From assembly GCF_008041935.1 (NCBI RefSeq), contig NZ_VKAC01000006.1:186001-250000 (forward strand): a DNA stretch of 64,000 nucleotides, given 5' to 3'. Numbering within the stretch: position 1 is the stretch's first letter; the number at the start of each line of letters is the position of its first letter. The position numbers and the translations under genes were made by a program. Positions 1-11,461 of the stretch are shown piece by piece. The DNA comes from Quadrisphaera setariae (GTDB lineage Bacteria > Actinomycetota > Actinomycetes > Actinomycetales > Quadrisphaeraceae). The notes below the pieces were generated by a model. That model worked only from the letters and a program-made list of their open reading frames with translations. It had not been told where the DNA came from and did not search any database.

Positions 1-95
1 GCCGTCAGCTCCGGGAACCGCGCGCGCTCGGCGAGGTCGAGGTCGCCCTCGGCGCTGACGGTCAGCGTCGCCCCCGCGACGGTCGCCTCGATCAC
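1..95 (-). CDS. Hypothetical protein, N-terminal fragment
   Basis: An open minus-strand frame begins at a GTG whose complement is at 93-95 and runs off the left edge of the window, so only about 31 residues are visible (starting MIEATVAGATLTVSAEGDL). The visible part is acidic and looks like a short beta-rich start of a soluble protein, but it is too short to place in a family. It is divergent from the DUF3151 gene. Existence is inferred from the open frame, the codon pattern and the head-to-head layout. Confidence 0.4.
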   Translation of the reverse strand, partial: MIEATVAGATLTVSAEGDLDLAERARFPELT

Positions 96-187
96 GGACA
101 GCGACGTTAGCCGACCACAGCGCAGTCGTCGCAGGCGCTCGGCCACCTCGCCCTGCCGGTCCGGCCCGGCGGCGGCAGGATGCTGGC

Positions 188-670
188 ATGTCCTCCCCGA
201 TGTCCCTGCCGACCCCGGGCGCCCCCGGGAGCCACGGCGGAGCCGTGCCGGGGCCGCCCCCCACGCTGCTCCCCGACGACGGGCCGGAGGCCACTGCCGC
301 CGCGCTGCTGCGCGACGAGGTCGACCCCGCTGACGTCGCCGCGGCGCACCCCGCCGCGAGCCTCGCCTGGTCGGTGCTGGCCACCCGCGCCTACGCCGCC
401 GGACAGGTGGTCGAGGCCTACGCCTACGCCCGCACCGGCTACCACCGCGGCCTGGACGCCCTGCGGAAGGCGGGCTGGCGCGGCGCCGGCCCGGTGCCGT
501 GGCACCACGAGCCCAACCGCGGCTTCCTGCGGTCGCTGGCGGTGCTCGGCCGCGCCGCGGCCGCCATCGGCGAGGACGACGAGGCCGAGCGCTGCACGCA
601 GTTCCTCAGCGCCTGCGACCCCGACGCCGCCGACCGGCTCGCTGGGGACCTCACGCCGGGCGCCCCGTGA
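188..670 (+). CDS. DUF3151 family protein
   Basis: This encodes a 160-residue soluble protein of the actinobacterial DUF3151 family, whose function is unknown. The family hallmark is the central block around residues 75-120, with YAYARTGYHRGLDALR followed by WHHEPNRGFLR and a helical segment ending in EDDEAERCTQFL. The proline-rich first 30 residues (GPPPTLLP) are also typical. The ATG at 188 is preceded by an AGGA-like element and is the natural start. The stop overlaps the GTG of the next gene in a GTGA junction, so the two are probably translationally coupled. Confidence 0.9.
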   Translation: MSSPMSLPTPGAPGSHGGAVPGPPPTLLPDDGPEATAAALLRDEVDPADVAAAHPAASLAWSVLATRAYAAGQVVEAYAYARTGYHRGLDALRKAGWRGAGPVPWHHEPNRGFLRSLAVLGRAAAAIGEDDEAERCTQFLSACDPDAADRLAGDLTPGAP

Positions 671-1743
671 GCACCTCGAGCGCGTCGGCCGCGGGGACGT
701 CCGGGCCGTCGGGCGGTCGGGACGGGCGGCCCCGCGTCACCGTGGTCGGCGCCGGCATCGCGGGCGTGGCCTGCGCCCAGGCGCTGGTGGCCGCCGGCGT
801 GCAGGTCCGCCTGCTCGACCGCGGGCGACGGCTCGGCGGGCGCCTGGGCGTGCGACGGGTCGAGCTCGCCGACGGCTCGCAGCACCTCGTCGACACCGGC
901 GCCGCGTACTTCACCGTCTCCGACGAGGACTTCGCCGCGCTGGCCTCCGGGTGGAGCACCGACGGCCTGGCCCACCCGTGGACCGACACCCTCAGCCTGC
1001 TCGGACCCGACGGGCCGCGCGGCTCCACCACCGGGCCGCAGCGCTGGAGCGCTCCCGGTGGCCTGCGCTCGCTGGTCGACCGCCTCGCCGAGGGGCTGGA
1101 GGTGGCCTCGGGCCACGGCGTCCGCTCGGTCGGCGTGGCCGACGGGCTGCCCGCCGTCGACGGCGAGGCCGCCGACGCCGTGGTGCTCGCCATGCCCGAC
1201 CCGCAGGCCGGGAGGCTGCTCGACGTGGAGGCCTCGCCCGGCCTGGCCTCCGCCCGCCGCGTGCTCGCCCGCCCGTGGGACGCCGTCATCACCGTCTACG
1301 CCACGTGGGAGCGCGCCTGGTGGCCCGCGCTCGACGCCGGCTTCGTGGCCGACGACGAGCTGGTCACCCTCCTCGCCGACGACGGCTCCCGCCGCGGTGA
1401 CGGAGCCCCCGTGCTCGTCGCCCACACCACCGCCGACGCCTCCCGCAGCGCCCTCGGAGAGCCGGAGTCGCTCGTCGATCCCGTCCTCGCGCGCCTGCCC
1501 CACCTGCTGGGCGTGGCCCCGGGCGACGTGCCGCCGCCGCTCACCGCGGCCGCCCACCGCTGGTCGTTCGCCGCCCCCCAGCAGGCGCACGACCTGCCCC
1601 ACCTGCTGACGGCCGTGGCCGGCGGGCTGCTCGGCGTCTGCGGCGACGCGTGGGCGGCCACCCCCAGCGGCAAGCCCCGGGTGGAGCAGGCCTGGCGCTC
1701 CGGGCGCGACCTCGGAAGGGAGCTTGCCGAGCGGCTGGCCTGA
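667..1743 (+). CDS. FAD-dependent amine oxidoreductase, renalase-like
   Basis: This 358-residue protein has an N-terminal dinucleotide-binding fold: VTVVGAGIAGVACAQAL, with the GAGIAG loop at about residues 28-33, then an acidic strand end and RLGGRLGVRR. That layout is typical of NAD(P)/FAD oxidoreductases of the renalase/amine oxidase group. The C-terminal region (GVCGDAWAATPSGKPRVEQAWRSG) matches the second FAD-contact segment of that group. I chose GTG 667 because it overlaps the DUF3151 stop; longer in-frame starts lie inside the DUF3151 coding sequence. The substrate cannot be told from sequence; a polyamine or NAD(P)H-derived substrate is only a guess. Confidence 0.8.
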   Translation: MSTSSASAAGTSGPSGGRDGRPRVTVVGAGIAGVACAQALVAAGVQVRLLDRGRRLGGRLGVRRVELADGSQHLVDTGAAYFTVSDEDFAALASGWSTDGLAHPWTDTLSLLGPDGPRGSTTGPQRWSAPGGLRSLVDRLAEGLEVASGHGVRSVGVADGLPAVDGEAADAVVLAMPDPQAGRLLDVEASPGLASARRVLARPWDAVITVYATWERAWWPALDAGFVADDELVTLLADDGSRRGDGAPVLVAHTTADASRSALGEPESLVDPVLARLPHLLGVAPGDVPPPLTAAAHRWSFAAPQQAHDLPHLLTAVAGGLLGVCGDAWAATPSGKPRVEQAWRSGRDLGRELAERLA

Positions 1744-1773
1744 CCGCACCGCCCGGTGGGAGCCGGGAACGGT

Positions 1774-4134
<2,361 letters not shown>

Positions 4135-4138
4135 GCCC

Positions 4139-5575
4139 ATGCCGAGCACCGCCGTCCCGACCACCACGACGACGAGCGCGGCAGGCTCGCCGTCGGGCGG
4201 CGTGGTGCCGGCGTCGCGTCCGGTGGACGCCGCCGCCGTCGCCCGCACCCGCGAGCTCGACAGCGCGCACGTCTTCCACTCGTGGTCGGCGCAGAAGCTC
4301 ATCTCACCGATGGTGGTCACCGGTGCCGAGGGCTCCTGGGTGTACGACGGCGAGGGCCGGCCCCTGCTCGACTTCTCCAGCCAGCTGGTGTTCACCAACA
4401 TCGGCCACGCGCACCCCAGGGTGGTCTCGGCGATCGGCGAGCAGGCCGCGAGGCTCGCCACCGTGGCCCCCCAGCACGCCGTGGACGTGCGCGGCGAGGC
4501 CGCCCGCCTCATCACCTCCCACCTGCCGGGGAGCCGCCTCAACAAGGTGTTCTTCACCACCGGCGGCGCCGAGGCCAACGAGAACGCCGTCCGCGCGGCC
4601 CGCCAGCACACCGGCCGCCGGAAGGTGCTGGCGCGCTACCGCAGCTACCACGGCAACACCCAGACGGCGATCCACCTCACCGGAGACCCGCGCCGCTGGG
4701 CCAACGACTCCGGGGCCGAGGGGGTCGTCCACTTCTTCGGGCCGTACCTGTACCGCTCGGTGTTCCACGCCACCAGCGAGGCCGAGGAGTGCCAGCGCGC
4801 GCTGGAGCACCTCGAGCAGGTCATCGCCCTGGAGGGACCCAGCACCATCGCGGCGCTCGTGCTGGAGTCCGTGCCGGGCACCGCGGGGATCATGGTGCCG
4901 CCGCAGGGCTACCTCGCCGGGGTGCGCGAGATCACCCGCCGCCACGGCATCGTGCTGGTCCTCGACGAGGTCATGGCCGGGTTCGGGCGCACGGGCACGT
5001 GGTTCGGGTACGACGTGCACGGCGACGGCGAGCGCATCGACCCCGACGTCGTGACCATCGCCAAGGGCGTCAACTCCGGCTACGTGCCGCTGGGCGCCGT
5101 CGTGCTGTCCGACGAGGTGGCCGCCACCTTCGACGAGCGCGCCTTCCCCGGCGGGCTCACCTACTCAGGCCACCCGCTGGCCTGCGCCGCGTCCGTGGCC
5201 ACCATCCGCGCCATGGAGGACGAGGGCGTGGTGGAGCACGCCCGCCACCTCGGCGAGGACGTGATCGGCCCGGCGCTGCGGGAGGTCGCCGAGCGGCACG
5301 ACGTCGTCGGCGAGGTCCGCGGCACCGGCGTGTTCTGGGCCGTGGAGCTGGTCAAGAGCCGCGAGACCCGCGAGCCCGTGGTGCCTGCCGGCGCCACCGG
5401 CGCGGCGAACGCCCCCATGGCCGCGTTCACGAAGGCGTGCCTGTCGCGCGGCCTGCTGCCGTTCGTCAACGGCAGCCGCACCCACGTGGTGCCCCCGTGC
5501 ACGACGGGCGACGACGAGGCCCGCTGGGGGCTCGCCCAGCTCGACGCCGCCCTCGGAGAGGTGTTCAGCGCGTGA
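4139..5575 (+). CDS. Class III PLP-dependent aminotransferase
   Basis: This encodes a 478-residue fold-type I transaminase. SSQLVFTNIGHAHPRVV near residues 80-96, TTGGAEANENAVRAAR near 140-155, the cofactor Asp in VLDEVMAGFGRTGTW (D276) and the Schiff-base Lys in TIAKGVNSGYVPLGA (K309) are all present. The family uses omega-amino acids such as taurine, beta-alanine, GABA or ornithine. The exact substrate is not readable here, though relatives with this spacing are often called taurine- or aspartate-type. The Thr/Ser-rich first 20 residues may be a poorly conserved tail. It starts four bases after purA and overlaps purD by four bases, so it is cotranscribed with purine genes without an obvious pathway link. 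Confidence 0.9.
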   Translation: MPSTAVPTTTTTSAAGSPSGGVVPASRPVDAAAVARTRELDSAHVFHSWSAQKLISPMVVTGAEGSWVYDGEGRPLLDFSSQLVFTNIGHAHPRVVSAIGEQAARLATVAPQHAVDVRGEAARLITSHLPGSRLNKVFFTTGGAEANENAVRAARQHTGRRKVLARYRSYHGNTQTAIHLTGDPRRWANDSGAEGVVHFFGPYLYRSVFHATSEAEECQRALEHLEQVIALEGPSTIAALVLESVPGTAGIMVPPQGYLAGVREITRRHGIVLVLDEVMAGFGRTGTWFGYDVHGDGERIDPDVVTIAKGVNSGYVPLGAVVLSDEVAATFDERAFPGGLTYSGHPLACAASVATIRAMEDEGVVEHARHLGEDVIGPALREVAERHDVVGEVRGTGVFWAVELVKSRETREPVVPAGATGAANAPMAAFTKACLSRGLLPFVNGSRTHVVPPCTTGDDEARWGLAQLDAALGEVFSA

Positions 5576-6870
5576 AGGTCCTCGTCATCGGCACCGGCGC
5601 GCGCGAGCACGCCCTCGCCCGCTCCCTGGCCTCCGACGAGGCCGTCGCCGCGGTGTGGGTGGCCCCCGGCGGCCCCGGACCGGCGGCGGAGCCCGGCGTG
5701 CTCGGCTGCCTCCCCGTCGACCCGTGCGACGGCGACGCCGTCACCGCGCTGGCCCAGGAGCTGGGCGTCGACCTCGTCGTCGTCGGTCCCGAGGCGCCGC
5801 TGGTGGCCGGCGTCGCAGACGCCGTCCGCGCCGCCGGGATCGCCTGCTTCGGCCCCTCCGCCCACGCCGCGGAGCTCGAGGGCAGCAAGGCCTTCGCCAA
5901 GCAGGTGATGGCCGCTGCCGGCGTCCCCACCGCCATGGCCCGGGTCTGCAGCACGGTCGAGGAGGTGGCCGAGGCGCTGGACCTCTTCGGCGCCCCGCAC
6001 GTGGTCAAGGACGACGGCCTGGCCGCCGGCAAGGGCGTCGTCGTGACGTCCTCGCGCGAGGAGGCCCTCGAGCACGCCGCGGCCTGCCTGTCCCGCGCCG
6101 GCGCGCAGGTGGTGGTCGAGGACTTCCTCGACGGTCCCGAGGTCTCGCTGTTCGTGCTGTCCGACGGCACCTCGGTGGTCCCGCTGGCACCCGCCCAGGA
6201 CTTCAAGCGCGCCCTCGACGGCGACGAGGGCCCCAACACCGGCGGCATGGGGGCCTACTCCCCGCTGCCCTGGGCGCCCGACGGCCTGGTCGACGAGGTC
6301 GTCGAGCGCGTCGCCCAGCCCGTCGTCGACGAGATGCGACGCCGCGGCACGCCCTTCGCGGGCGTCCTCTACTGCGGGCTCGCCCTCACCTCCCGCGGGG
6401 TGCGGGTGGTGGAGTTCAACGCCCGCTTCGGAGACCCCGAGACGCAGGTCGTGCTCGCGCGCCTGCGCACGCCGCTGGGCGCGCTGCTGCAGGCGTGCGC
6501 CACCGGTCGCCTCTCCGAGCACCTCGCCGACGTCGGTCCGCTGCGCTGGTCCCGCGGGGCCGCCGTCGTCGTCGTCCTCGCGGCCCCCGGGTACCCGGCG
6601 TCGGCGCAGACCGGCGGTGCGCTGACTGGCGCCGAGGCGGGCGCCTCCGGGCAGGGCGCGTGGGTCCTCCACGCGGGCACCGCGCTGGACGCCGACGGCC
6701 AGCTGGTCTCGGCCGGCGGCCGGGTGCTGTCGGTGGTCGGCTCCGGTGCCGACCTGGCCGCCGCGCGGTCCGCCGCCTACGAGCGGCTGGCCGCCGTCTC
6801 GCTCGAGGGCGGCCAGTGGCGCACCGACATCGCAGCCGCTGCCGCCGAGGGCGCCCTCACCGTCCGCTGA
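5572..6870 (+). CDS. purD: Phosphoribosylamine-glycine ligase (GAR synthetase)
   Basis: PurD catalyses the second step of de novo purine synthesis: phosphoribosylamine + glycine + ATP give GAR. The 432-residue protein begins VKVLVIGTGAREHALARSL, has the ATP-grasp signatures EGSKAFAKQVM and VVKDDGLAAGKGVVV, then GGMGAYSPLPW and EFNARFGDPETQ. GTG 5572 overlaps the stop of the aminotransferase gene (GTGA). A strong hairpin follows at 6909-6953, probably ending the purA-aminotransferase-purD transcript. Confidence 0.97.
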   Translation: MKVLVIGTGAREHALARSLASDEAVAAVWVAPGGPGPAAEPGVLGCLPVDPCDGDAVTALAQELGVDLVVVGPEAPLVAGVADAVRAAGIACFGPSAHAAELEGSKAFAKQVMAAAGVPTAMARVCSTVEEVAEALDLFGAPHVVKDDGLAAGKGVVVTSSREEALEHAAACLSRAGAQVVVEDFLDGPEVSLFVLSDGTSVVPLAPAQDFKRALDGDEGPNTGGMGAYSPLPWAPDGLVDEVVERVAQPVVDEMRRRGTPFAGVLYCGLALTSRGVRVVEFNARFGDPETQVVLARLRTPLGALLQACATGRLSEHLADVGPLRWSRGAAVVVVLAAPGYPASAQTGGALTGAEAGASGQGAWVLHAGTALDADGQLVSAGGRVLSVVGSGADLAAARSAAYERLAAVSLEGGQWRTDIAAAAAEGALTVR

Positions 6871-6908
6871 CACGACGGCCAGCCCCTGAGCGGCCCCCAC
6901 CTCGCGAC

Positions 6909-6953
6909 GATCGAGGGAGCCGCGCACGGACGGCGCGTGCGGCTTCCTTGATC
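6909..6953 (+). terminator. Terminator-like hairpin after purD
   Basis: A 45-base inverted repeat starts 39 bases after the purD stop. The first 17 positions from the outside all pair (three as G-U on the + strand), then one mismatch, two more pairs and a five-base loop. There is no T-tract, as is common for actinobacterial terminators. The G-U pairs make the + strand RNA the better folder on one reading only, so direction is inferred from the gene order. Confidence 0.65.
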
Positions 6954-7012
6954 GCGCAGGTCAGGGAGGGGGTCCGGTAGCCGCGAGGCGGCCGGCGGGG
7001 TGATGATGCGCT

Positions 7013-7834
7013 GTGGCCGCCGGCGCAGGCGAGGTCGAGCTCGTCGACCTGTCCGCGGACGACGACGCCCCCGGACAGCCCGGCCCCCCCTCGCACGACC
7101 CGCCGGAGCACCCGTCCAGCGCTCCGCGCCGCCGGTCCCGCAGCGCCGCCGCAGTCGCCGTGCTCGTGGTGGGCGGGCTCGTCGCGGCCGGGGCCTGGCA
7201 GCACCGCTCCGCCCTCGCCGACCAGCGCGCCGCGGCCCGGGCCGCTGCTCTGGCCGCCGCCGAGGAGGAGCGGATGCACGAGGGCCGGGCCGGCGCCAAC
7301 GCCCTGGAGCAGCGCCTGCTGCTCGTCAGGTCCGCGAGCCGGGCCGTCGGCGCGGCCGCCGGCGCCGGCCCGGCGGACGGGCAGGACGGCGTGGTCTGGT
7401 GGCCCGCCGACCTCGGCCCCCGCGCCGCCCGCGCCGACGAACCCGTCGACCTGCAGGTGGTGGGCGTCTGGCCCCAGGCGGTGGACGCCTCCGGGACCCA
7501 GCGGATCGGCTACCGCCTCGTCACCGGGCTGAGCGCCACCAGCGGAAGCGACCCCTGCTCCGTCCCGGCGGTGCGCATCGCGGACTGGAGCCCGGCGCAG
7601 GGCGGAGGGGCCGCCCTCGGCTGCCGGGTGATGGCCGCCGGCCTGCGCGGCACCGCAGTGAGGGAGGGCGGCTCCACGGGGGCCGGTGGCGTGCGCGTCC
7701 GGGAGGTGGTGCTGGTCAGCGACGGGCGCGCCGCGTCCGTCGCGGTCTGGAGCACCGGCGGCGCGGACCTGCCGCTGGACGGCCCGGAGCTGGGGGCCGC
7801 CGCGGCGGCGCTGCTGGCGGCGGTGGGGTCGTGA
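7013..7834 (+). CDS. Uncharacterised single-pass membrane protein
   Basis: I do not recognise a family. The 273-residue protein has an acidic, proline-rich cytoplasmic N-terminus (about 40 residues), basic residues, one transmembrane helix at about 45-61, an Ala/Glu/Arg-rich stretch at 65-110 likely to be coiled coil, and an exported C-terminal domain. That domain contains two cysteines (about C182 and C204) following SGSDPCSVPAV and could form a disulphide. The next gene encodes a protein with the same architecture and the same DPC motif, so the two are diverged paralogues. It overlaps that gene by four bases. Confidence 0.75.
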   Translation: MAAGAGEVELVDLSADDDAPGQPGPPSHDPPEHPSSAPRRRSRSAAAVAVLVVGGLVAAGAWQHRSALADQRAAARAAALAAAEEERMHEGRAGANALEQRLLLVRSASRAVGAAAGAGPADGQDGVVWWPADLGPRAARADEPVDLQVVGVWPQAVDASGTQRIGYRLVTGLSATSGSDPCSVPAVRIADWSPAQGGGAALGCRVMAAGLRGTAVREGGSTGAGGVRVREVVLVSDGRAASVAVWSTGGADLPLDGPELGAAAAALLAAVGS

Positions 7835-8961
7835 GCCGCCTGCACGCCCGTCCGCGGGGCGCCTCCTCCGCCGACCGCAGCGCCTGGACCGACGACAGCG
7901 ACGGCAGCGACTACGGTGCCGACCTCGACCTCGACGACGACGCCTGGCCGTCCGGTGCTGCGTGCGGCCCGGACGGCAGCGGTCGGGGCGGGACAGCTCC
8001 CCGCGGACGGCGGCGGCGCACCGCGCTCGCGGTGGGCGCCTGCGCGGCGGTCGTCGTCGTCGCCCTGTCGCTGGTCCGCCACGAGCAGCAGCGCGAGCAG
8101 ATGGCGGTGGCCGCCGCGCGCGCCGCCCAGGTCGCGCGCGCGGACGCGCAGGCGGCCGCGTGGCAGGAGCAGCAGCGGCGGTCCGCCGACCACGCCCGGC
8201 GGCAGCTCGACGCGCTGGTGGTGCTCCCGGAGGACCTCGGCTTCCAGCAGCGGCTGATGACCAGGGCCCTGGCCGCTGCGGCGCCGCGGCTGCCGGACCT
8301 CGACTGGTCGACCGCCACCACGCGCACGGTGCGCACCACCGCGCAGCGCCTCGGCGACGGGTCTCCCCGCCTCCTCGACGCCGTCCGCACCGCCCAGCCG
8401 TCGGCGGACGACCCGGGTGAGGACGCCCCCGGCGCCGCGGTGCCGGTCCCCGCCGTGGCCGGCACGCAGGTGGTGGGGCTGGCGGTGGGCAGCGCGCCGG
8501 TCTCGACCGTGGCCTGGCGGATCACCACGCCGCTGACCCCGCCGCAGGTCACCGACCCGTGCGCCGTGCCCGGTGCGGTGGTCGTGCCCGACGGCCACGA
8601 CGGCGCTCCCGTGCCCGCGTGCACGCTGCGCTCGGTGACCAGCCCCTCCGGGGAGCAGCAGGTGGTGGCGCTGCGGTCGTGGCAGCGCGTGCTCGACAGC
8701 CCGAGCGGACCGGACGACCCGGCCGGTGCTGCGCCGTCAGCGCGCGTGGTCACCATCCACCAGGCGGTGCTCCTGGTGGAGCAGCGGTGGACCTTCTCGG
8801 TCGCCTCCACCGCCGTGGGTGCACCGGGCACCGTCGCGTCGGTGCCGCTGCTCAGCCTCGACCAGGCCGACCTCGCGGTGCGCTGGGCGGCTGACGCGGC
8901 CCGCGGTCTGTCCACCCCCGCGCCGCTGCGGGGGACGCCCCTGCCAGGGTTTGCCGGGTGA
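7831..8961 (+). CDS. Uncharacterised single-pass membrane protein, paralogue of upstream gene
   Basis: The 376-residue protein has the same plan as the gene before it. An acidic Asp/Ser-rich N-terminus (DSDGSDYGADLDLDDDAW) precedes an Arg cluster, one transmembrane helix at about 65-83, a coiled-coil-like Ala/Gln/Arg segment at 85-125, and an extracytoplasmic domain with VTDPCAVPGAVVV and a second Cys about 20 residues later (C244, C264). No family is recognised. GTG 7831 overlaps the previous stop, and its own stop overlaps the GTG of purC, so the two unknown proteins and PurC look translationally coupled. A role together as a pair at the membrane is inferred. Confidence 0.78.
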   Translation: MSRLHARPRGASSADRSAWTDDSDGSDYGADLDLDDDAWPSGAACGPDGSGRGGTAPRGRRRRTALAVGACAAVVVVALSLVRHEQQREQMAVAAARAAQVARADAQAAAWQEQQRRSADHARRQLDALVVLPEDLGFQQRLMTRALAAAAPRLPDLDWSTATTRTVRTTAQRLGDGSPRLLDAVRTAQPSADDPGEDAPGAAVPVPAVAGTQVVGLAVGSAPVSTVAWRITTPLTPPQVTDPCAVPGAVVVPDGHDGAPVPACTLRSVTSPSGEQQVVALRSWQRVLDSPSGPDDPAGAAPSARVVTIHQAVLLVEQRWTFSVASTAVGAPGTVASVPLLSLDQADLAVRWAADAARGLSTPAPLRGTPLPGFAG

Positions 8962-9905
8962 GCACGCCTGAGACCGACGCCGCGTCCGCGCGCGACCTGC
9001 CGCAGGAGCTGCCGGGCTGGAGCCCGCTGCACGCCGGCAAGGTCCGCCAGCTGTACACCTCCCAGGCCGACCCGTCGCTGCTGCTGCTGGTGGTCAGCGA
9101 CCGGATCAGCGCCTACGACCACGTGCTCGCCACCCCCATCCCCGACAAGGGCGCGCTGCTGACCGCCCTGAGCCTGTGGTGGTTCGAGCAGCTGGACGAC
9201 TGGGGCCTCGTGCGCCACCACGTGGTGGGCGCCGGTGCCGAGCACGGCGTGCCCGCCCAGGTCGCGGGCCGGTCGATGGTGGTCCGCCGCCTCGACATGC
9301 TCCCGGTGGAGTGCATCGCCCGCGGCTACCTCACCGGCTCGGGGCTCGCGGAGTACCGCGCCACCGGGTCGCTGGCCGGCGTGGAGCTGCCGCCGGGCCT
9401 GGAGGACGGCGACCGCCTGCGCGCGCCGCTGTTCACCCCCACCACCAAGGCCGCGGTGGGCCTGCACGACGAGCCGATCAACGAGGCCGGGGTCGCGGCC
9501 CTGGTCGGCGCGGAGCGCGGGGCGCAGCTCAAGCGGGTCACCGTGGAGCTGTACAGCCGCGGCGCCGCGGTGGCCACCGAGCGCGGCGTGCTGCTGGCCG
9601 ACACCAAGGTCGAGCTCGGCCTGGACCCTGGCGGCGACCCCGACGACCCGGCCTCGCTCGTCCTCGGCGACGAGCTGCTCACCCCCGACTCCTCCCGCTT
9701 CTGGCCCGCGGACGGCTGGCAGCCGGGCCGCGCGCAGCCGAGCTTCGACAAGCAGTACGTGCGCGACTGGCTCACCTCGCCCGCCTCCGGGTGGTCGCGC
9801 ACCTCGGCCGAGCCGCCGCCGGCCCTCCCCGACGACGTGGTCGAGCGCACCCGCGACCGGTACGTCGAGGCCTACGAGCGGCTCACCGGGCGCCGCTGGC
9901 AGTAG
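8958..9905 (+). CDS. purC: Phosphoribosylaminoimidazole-succinocarboxamide synthase
   Basis: PurC condenses CAIR with aspartate using ATP to form SAICAR. The 315-residue protein contains HAGKVRQLY at its start, VVSDRISAYDHVL, IPDKGALLT, MVVRRLDMLPVECIARGYLTGSG and LADTKVELG, all family signatures. The length fits the longer actinobacterial/fungal-like form rather than the 240-residue enterobacterial enzyme. It starts inside the stop of the preceding membrane-protein gene. Confidence 0.97.
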   Translation: MSTPETDAASARDLPQELPGWSPLHAGKVRQLYTSQADPSLLLLVVSDRISAYDHVLATPIPDKGALLTALSLWWFEQLDDWGLVRHHVVGAGAEHGVPAQVAGRSMVVRRLDMLPVECIARGYLTGSGLAEYRATGSLAGVELPPGLEDGDRLRAPLFTPTTKAAVGLHDEPINEAGVAALVGAERGAQLKRVTVELYSRGAAVATERGVLLADTKVELGLDPGGDPDDPASLVLGDELLTPDSSRFWPADGWQPGRAQPSFDKQYVRDWLTSPASGWSRTSAEPPPALPDDVVERTRDRYVEAYERLTGRRWQ

Positions 9906-9943
9906 TCCGCCGCCGCTGGCGGTGACAGCGCCCATCGGGCAGC

Positions 9944-11455
9944 GTGGGCGCCGTGCCCACGCCCTCGCACACCCACGACCTGCACCCCTCCGACGAGCGG
10001 ACGACGCCCGCGCCTGACGTCACCGAGACCGACGTCGTCGTCATCGGCGGTGGTCCGGTGGGGGAGAACGTCGCCGCGCGCGCCGTGCGCGGCGGGTTGA
10101 GCGCCGTCGTCGTCGAGACCGAGCTGCTGGGCGGTGAGTGCTCCTACTGGGCGTGCATGCCGTCCAAGGCGCTCATCCGCCCCACGCAGGCGCTGGCCGC
10201 CGCCCGGCGCCTGCCCGGGGCGCGCGAGGCGGTCACGGGACCCGCGAACGCCGCAGCGGTGCTGGCCCGGCGCGACTCCTTCACCTCCGGGTGGGACGAC
10301 GGCGGCCAGGTGGAGTGGGCCGTCGGCGCGGACATCACCGTGGTCCGGGGCCACGGCCGCGTCGCGGGTGAGAAGCGCGTGGAGGTCACCGCCCCCGACG
10401 GCGCGACGACGACGATCGCCGCCCGCCGCGCCGTCGTCGTCGCCACCGGCTCCACGCCGTCCCTGCCGCCCGTGGACGGGCTGCGCGGGCCGTCGCCGAC
10501 GCCCCACTGGGGCAGCCGGGAGGCCACCAGCGCCGCCGAGGTGCCCGCGAGCCTGCTGGTGCTCGGCGCCGGTGTGGTGGGCTGCGAGCTCGCGCAGGCG
10601 TTCGCGCGGCTCGGGTCGCGGGTGACCCTCGTGGCGTCCTCCACGCTGCTCAGCAAGAACGAGGCGAAGGCCGGCGAGCTGGTGGCGGACGCGATGCGCG
10701 ATGACGGCGTGGACGTGCGCCTGCACGCGAAGGCCGCGGCGGTCAGCCGCGAAGGGGACTCCGGCCCGGTGACGCTGGTGCTGGCCGACGGGACGTCCCT
10801 CGTGGCCGACGAGCTGCTGGTCGCCACCGGCCGCCGTCCGGCGGTGGGCGACGTGGGGCTCGACACCGTGGGGCTGCCCACCGACGCGGCCCTCGCCGTC
10901 GACACCACGGGCGCGGCCACGGGCCTGGACCAGGGGGAGCAGCCGTGGCTGTACGGCGCCGGCGACGTCACCGGTGACGCCCCGCTGACGCACATGGGCA
11001 AGTACGTCGCGCGCGCCGTCGGTGACGTCATCGCTGCCCGGGCGAAGGGCCAGGAGGTCGCCGACGGCGCGTGGGGCGCCCACGCGACCACCGCCCAGCA
11101 GCGCGCGGTCACCCAGGTGACGTTCACCGACCCCGAGGTGACGTCGGTGGGGCTGACCGCTGCGGCGGCCGAGCGCGCCGGTCTGCGCACGCGGGTGGTG
11201 GACCTCGACATCGCCGTGGCCGGCTCCGCGCTGCACGCCGACGGGTACACCGGGTGGGCCCGGATGGTGGTCGACGAGGACCGCCGGGTGGTGGTCGGCG
11301 TGACCTTCGTGGGACCGGACACCGCCGAGCTGATCCACTCGGCCACCGTCGCGGTGGTCGGCGAGGTGCCGCTGGAGCGCCTGTGGCACGCCGTGCCGAG
11401 CTACCCGACGATCAGCGAGGTCTGGCTGCGCCTCCTGGAGGCCTACGGCCTCTGA
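9944..11455 (+). CDS. Class I pyridine nucleotide-disulfide oxidoreductase
   Basis: This 503-residue flavoprotein is of the dihydrolipoamide dehydrogenase/mercuric reductase superfamily. The FAD loop GGGPVGENVAARAV is at about residues 35-48, and the redox pair sits in GGECSYWACMPSKAL (C66, C71; CX4C). The NAD(P) loop LVLGAGVVGCELAQAF and the C-terminal catalytic His-Glu segment HAVPSYPTISEVW are present. The unusual SYWA between the cysteines differs from lipoamide (LNVG) and glutathione (VNVG) enzymes, so the disulphide substrate is unknown. An alternative start is GTG 9953. The gene ends seven bases before a triplet of GTGATCATGG repeats. Confidence 0.88.
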   Translation: MGAVPTPSHTHDLHPSDERTTPAPDVTETDVVVIGGGPVGENVAARAVRGGLSAVVVETELLGGECSYWACMPSKALIRPTQALAAARRLPGAREAVTGPANAAAVLARRDSFTSGWDDGGQVEWAVGADITVVRGHGRVAGEKRVEVTAPDGATTTIAARRAVVVATGSTPSLPPVDGLRGPSPTPHWGSREATSAAEVPASLLVLGAGVVGCELAQAFARLGSRVTLVASSTLLSKNEAKAGELVADAMRDDGVDVRLHAKAAAVSREGDSGPVTLVLADGTSLVADELLVATGRRPAVGDVGLDTVGLPTDAALAVDTTGAATGLDQGEQPWLYGAGDVTGDAPLTHMGKYVARAVGDVIAARAKGQEVADGAWGAHATTAQQRAVTQVTFTDPEVTSVGLTAAAAERAGLRTRVVDLDIAVAGSALHADGYTGWARMVVDEDRRVVVGVTFVGPDTAELIHSATVAVVGEVPLERLWHAVPSYPTISEVWLRLLEAYGL

Positions 11456-11461
11456 CCCCCA

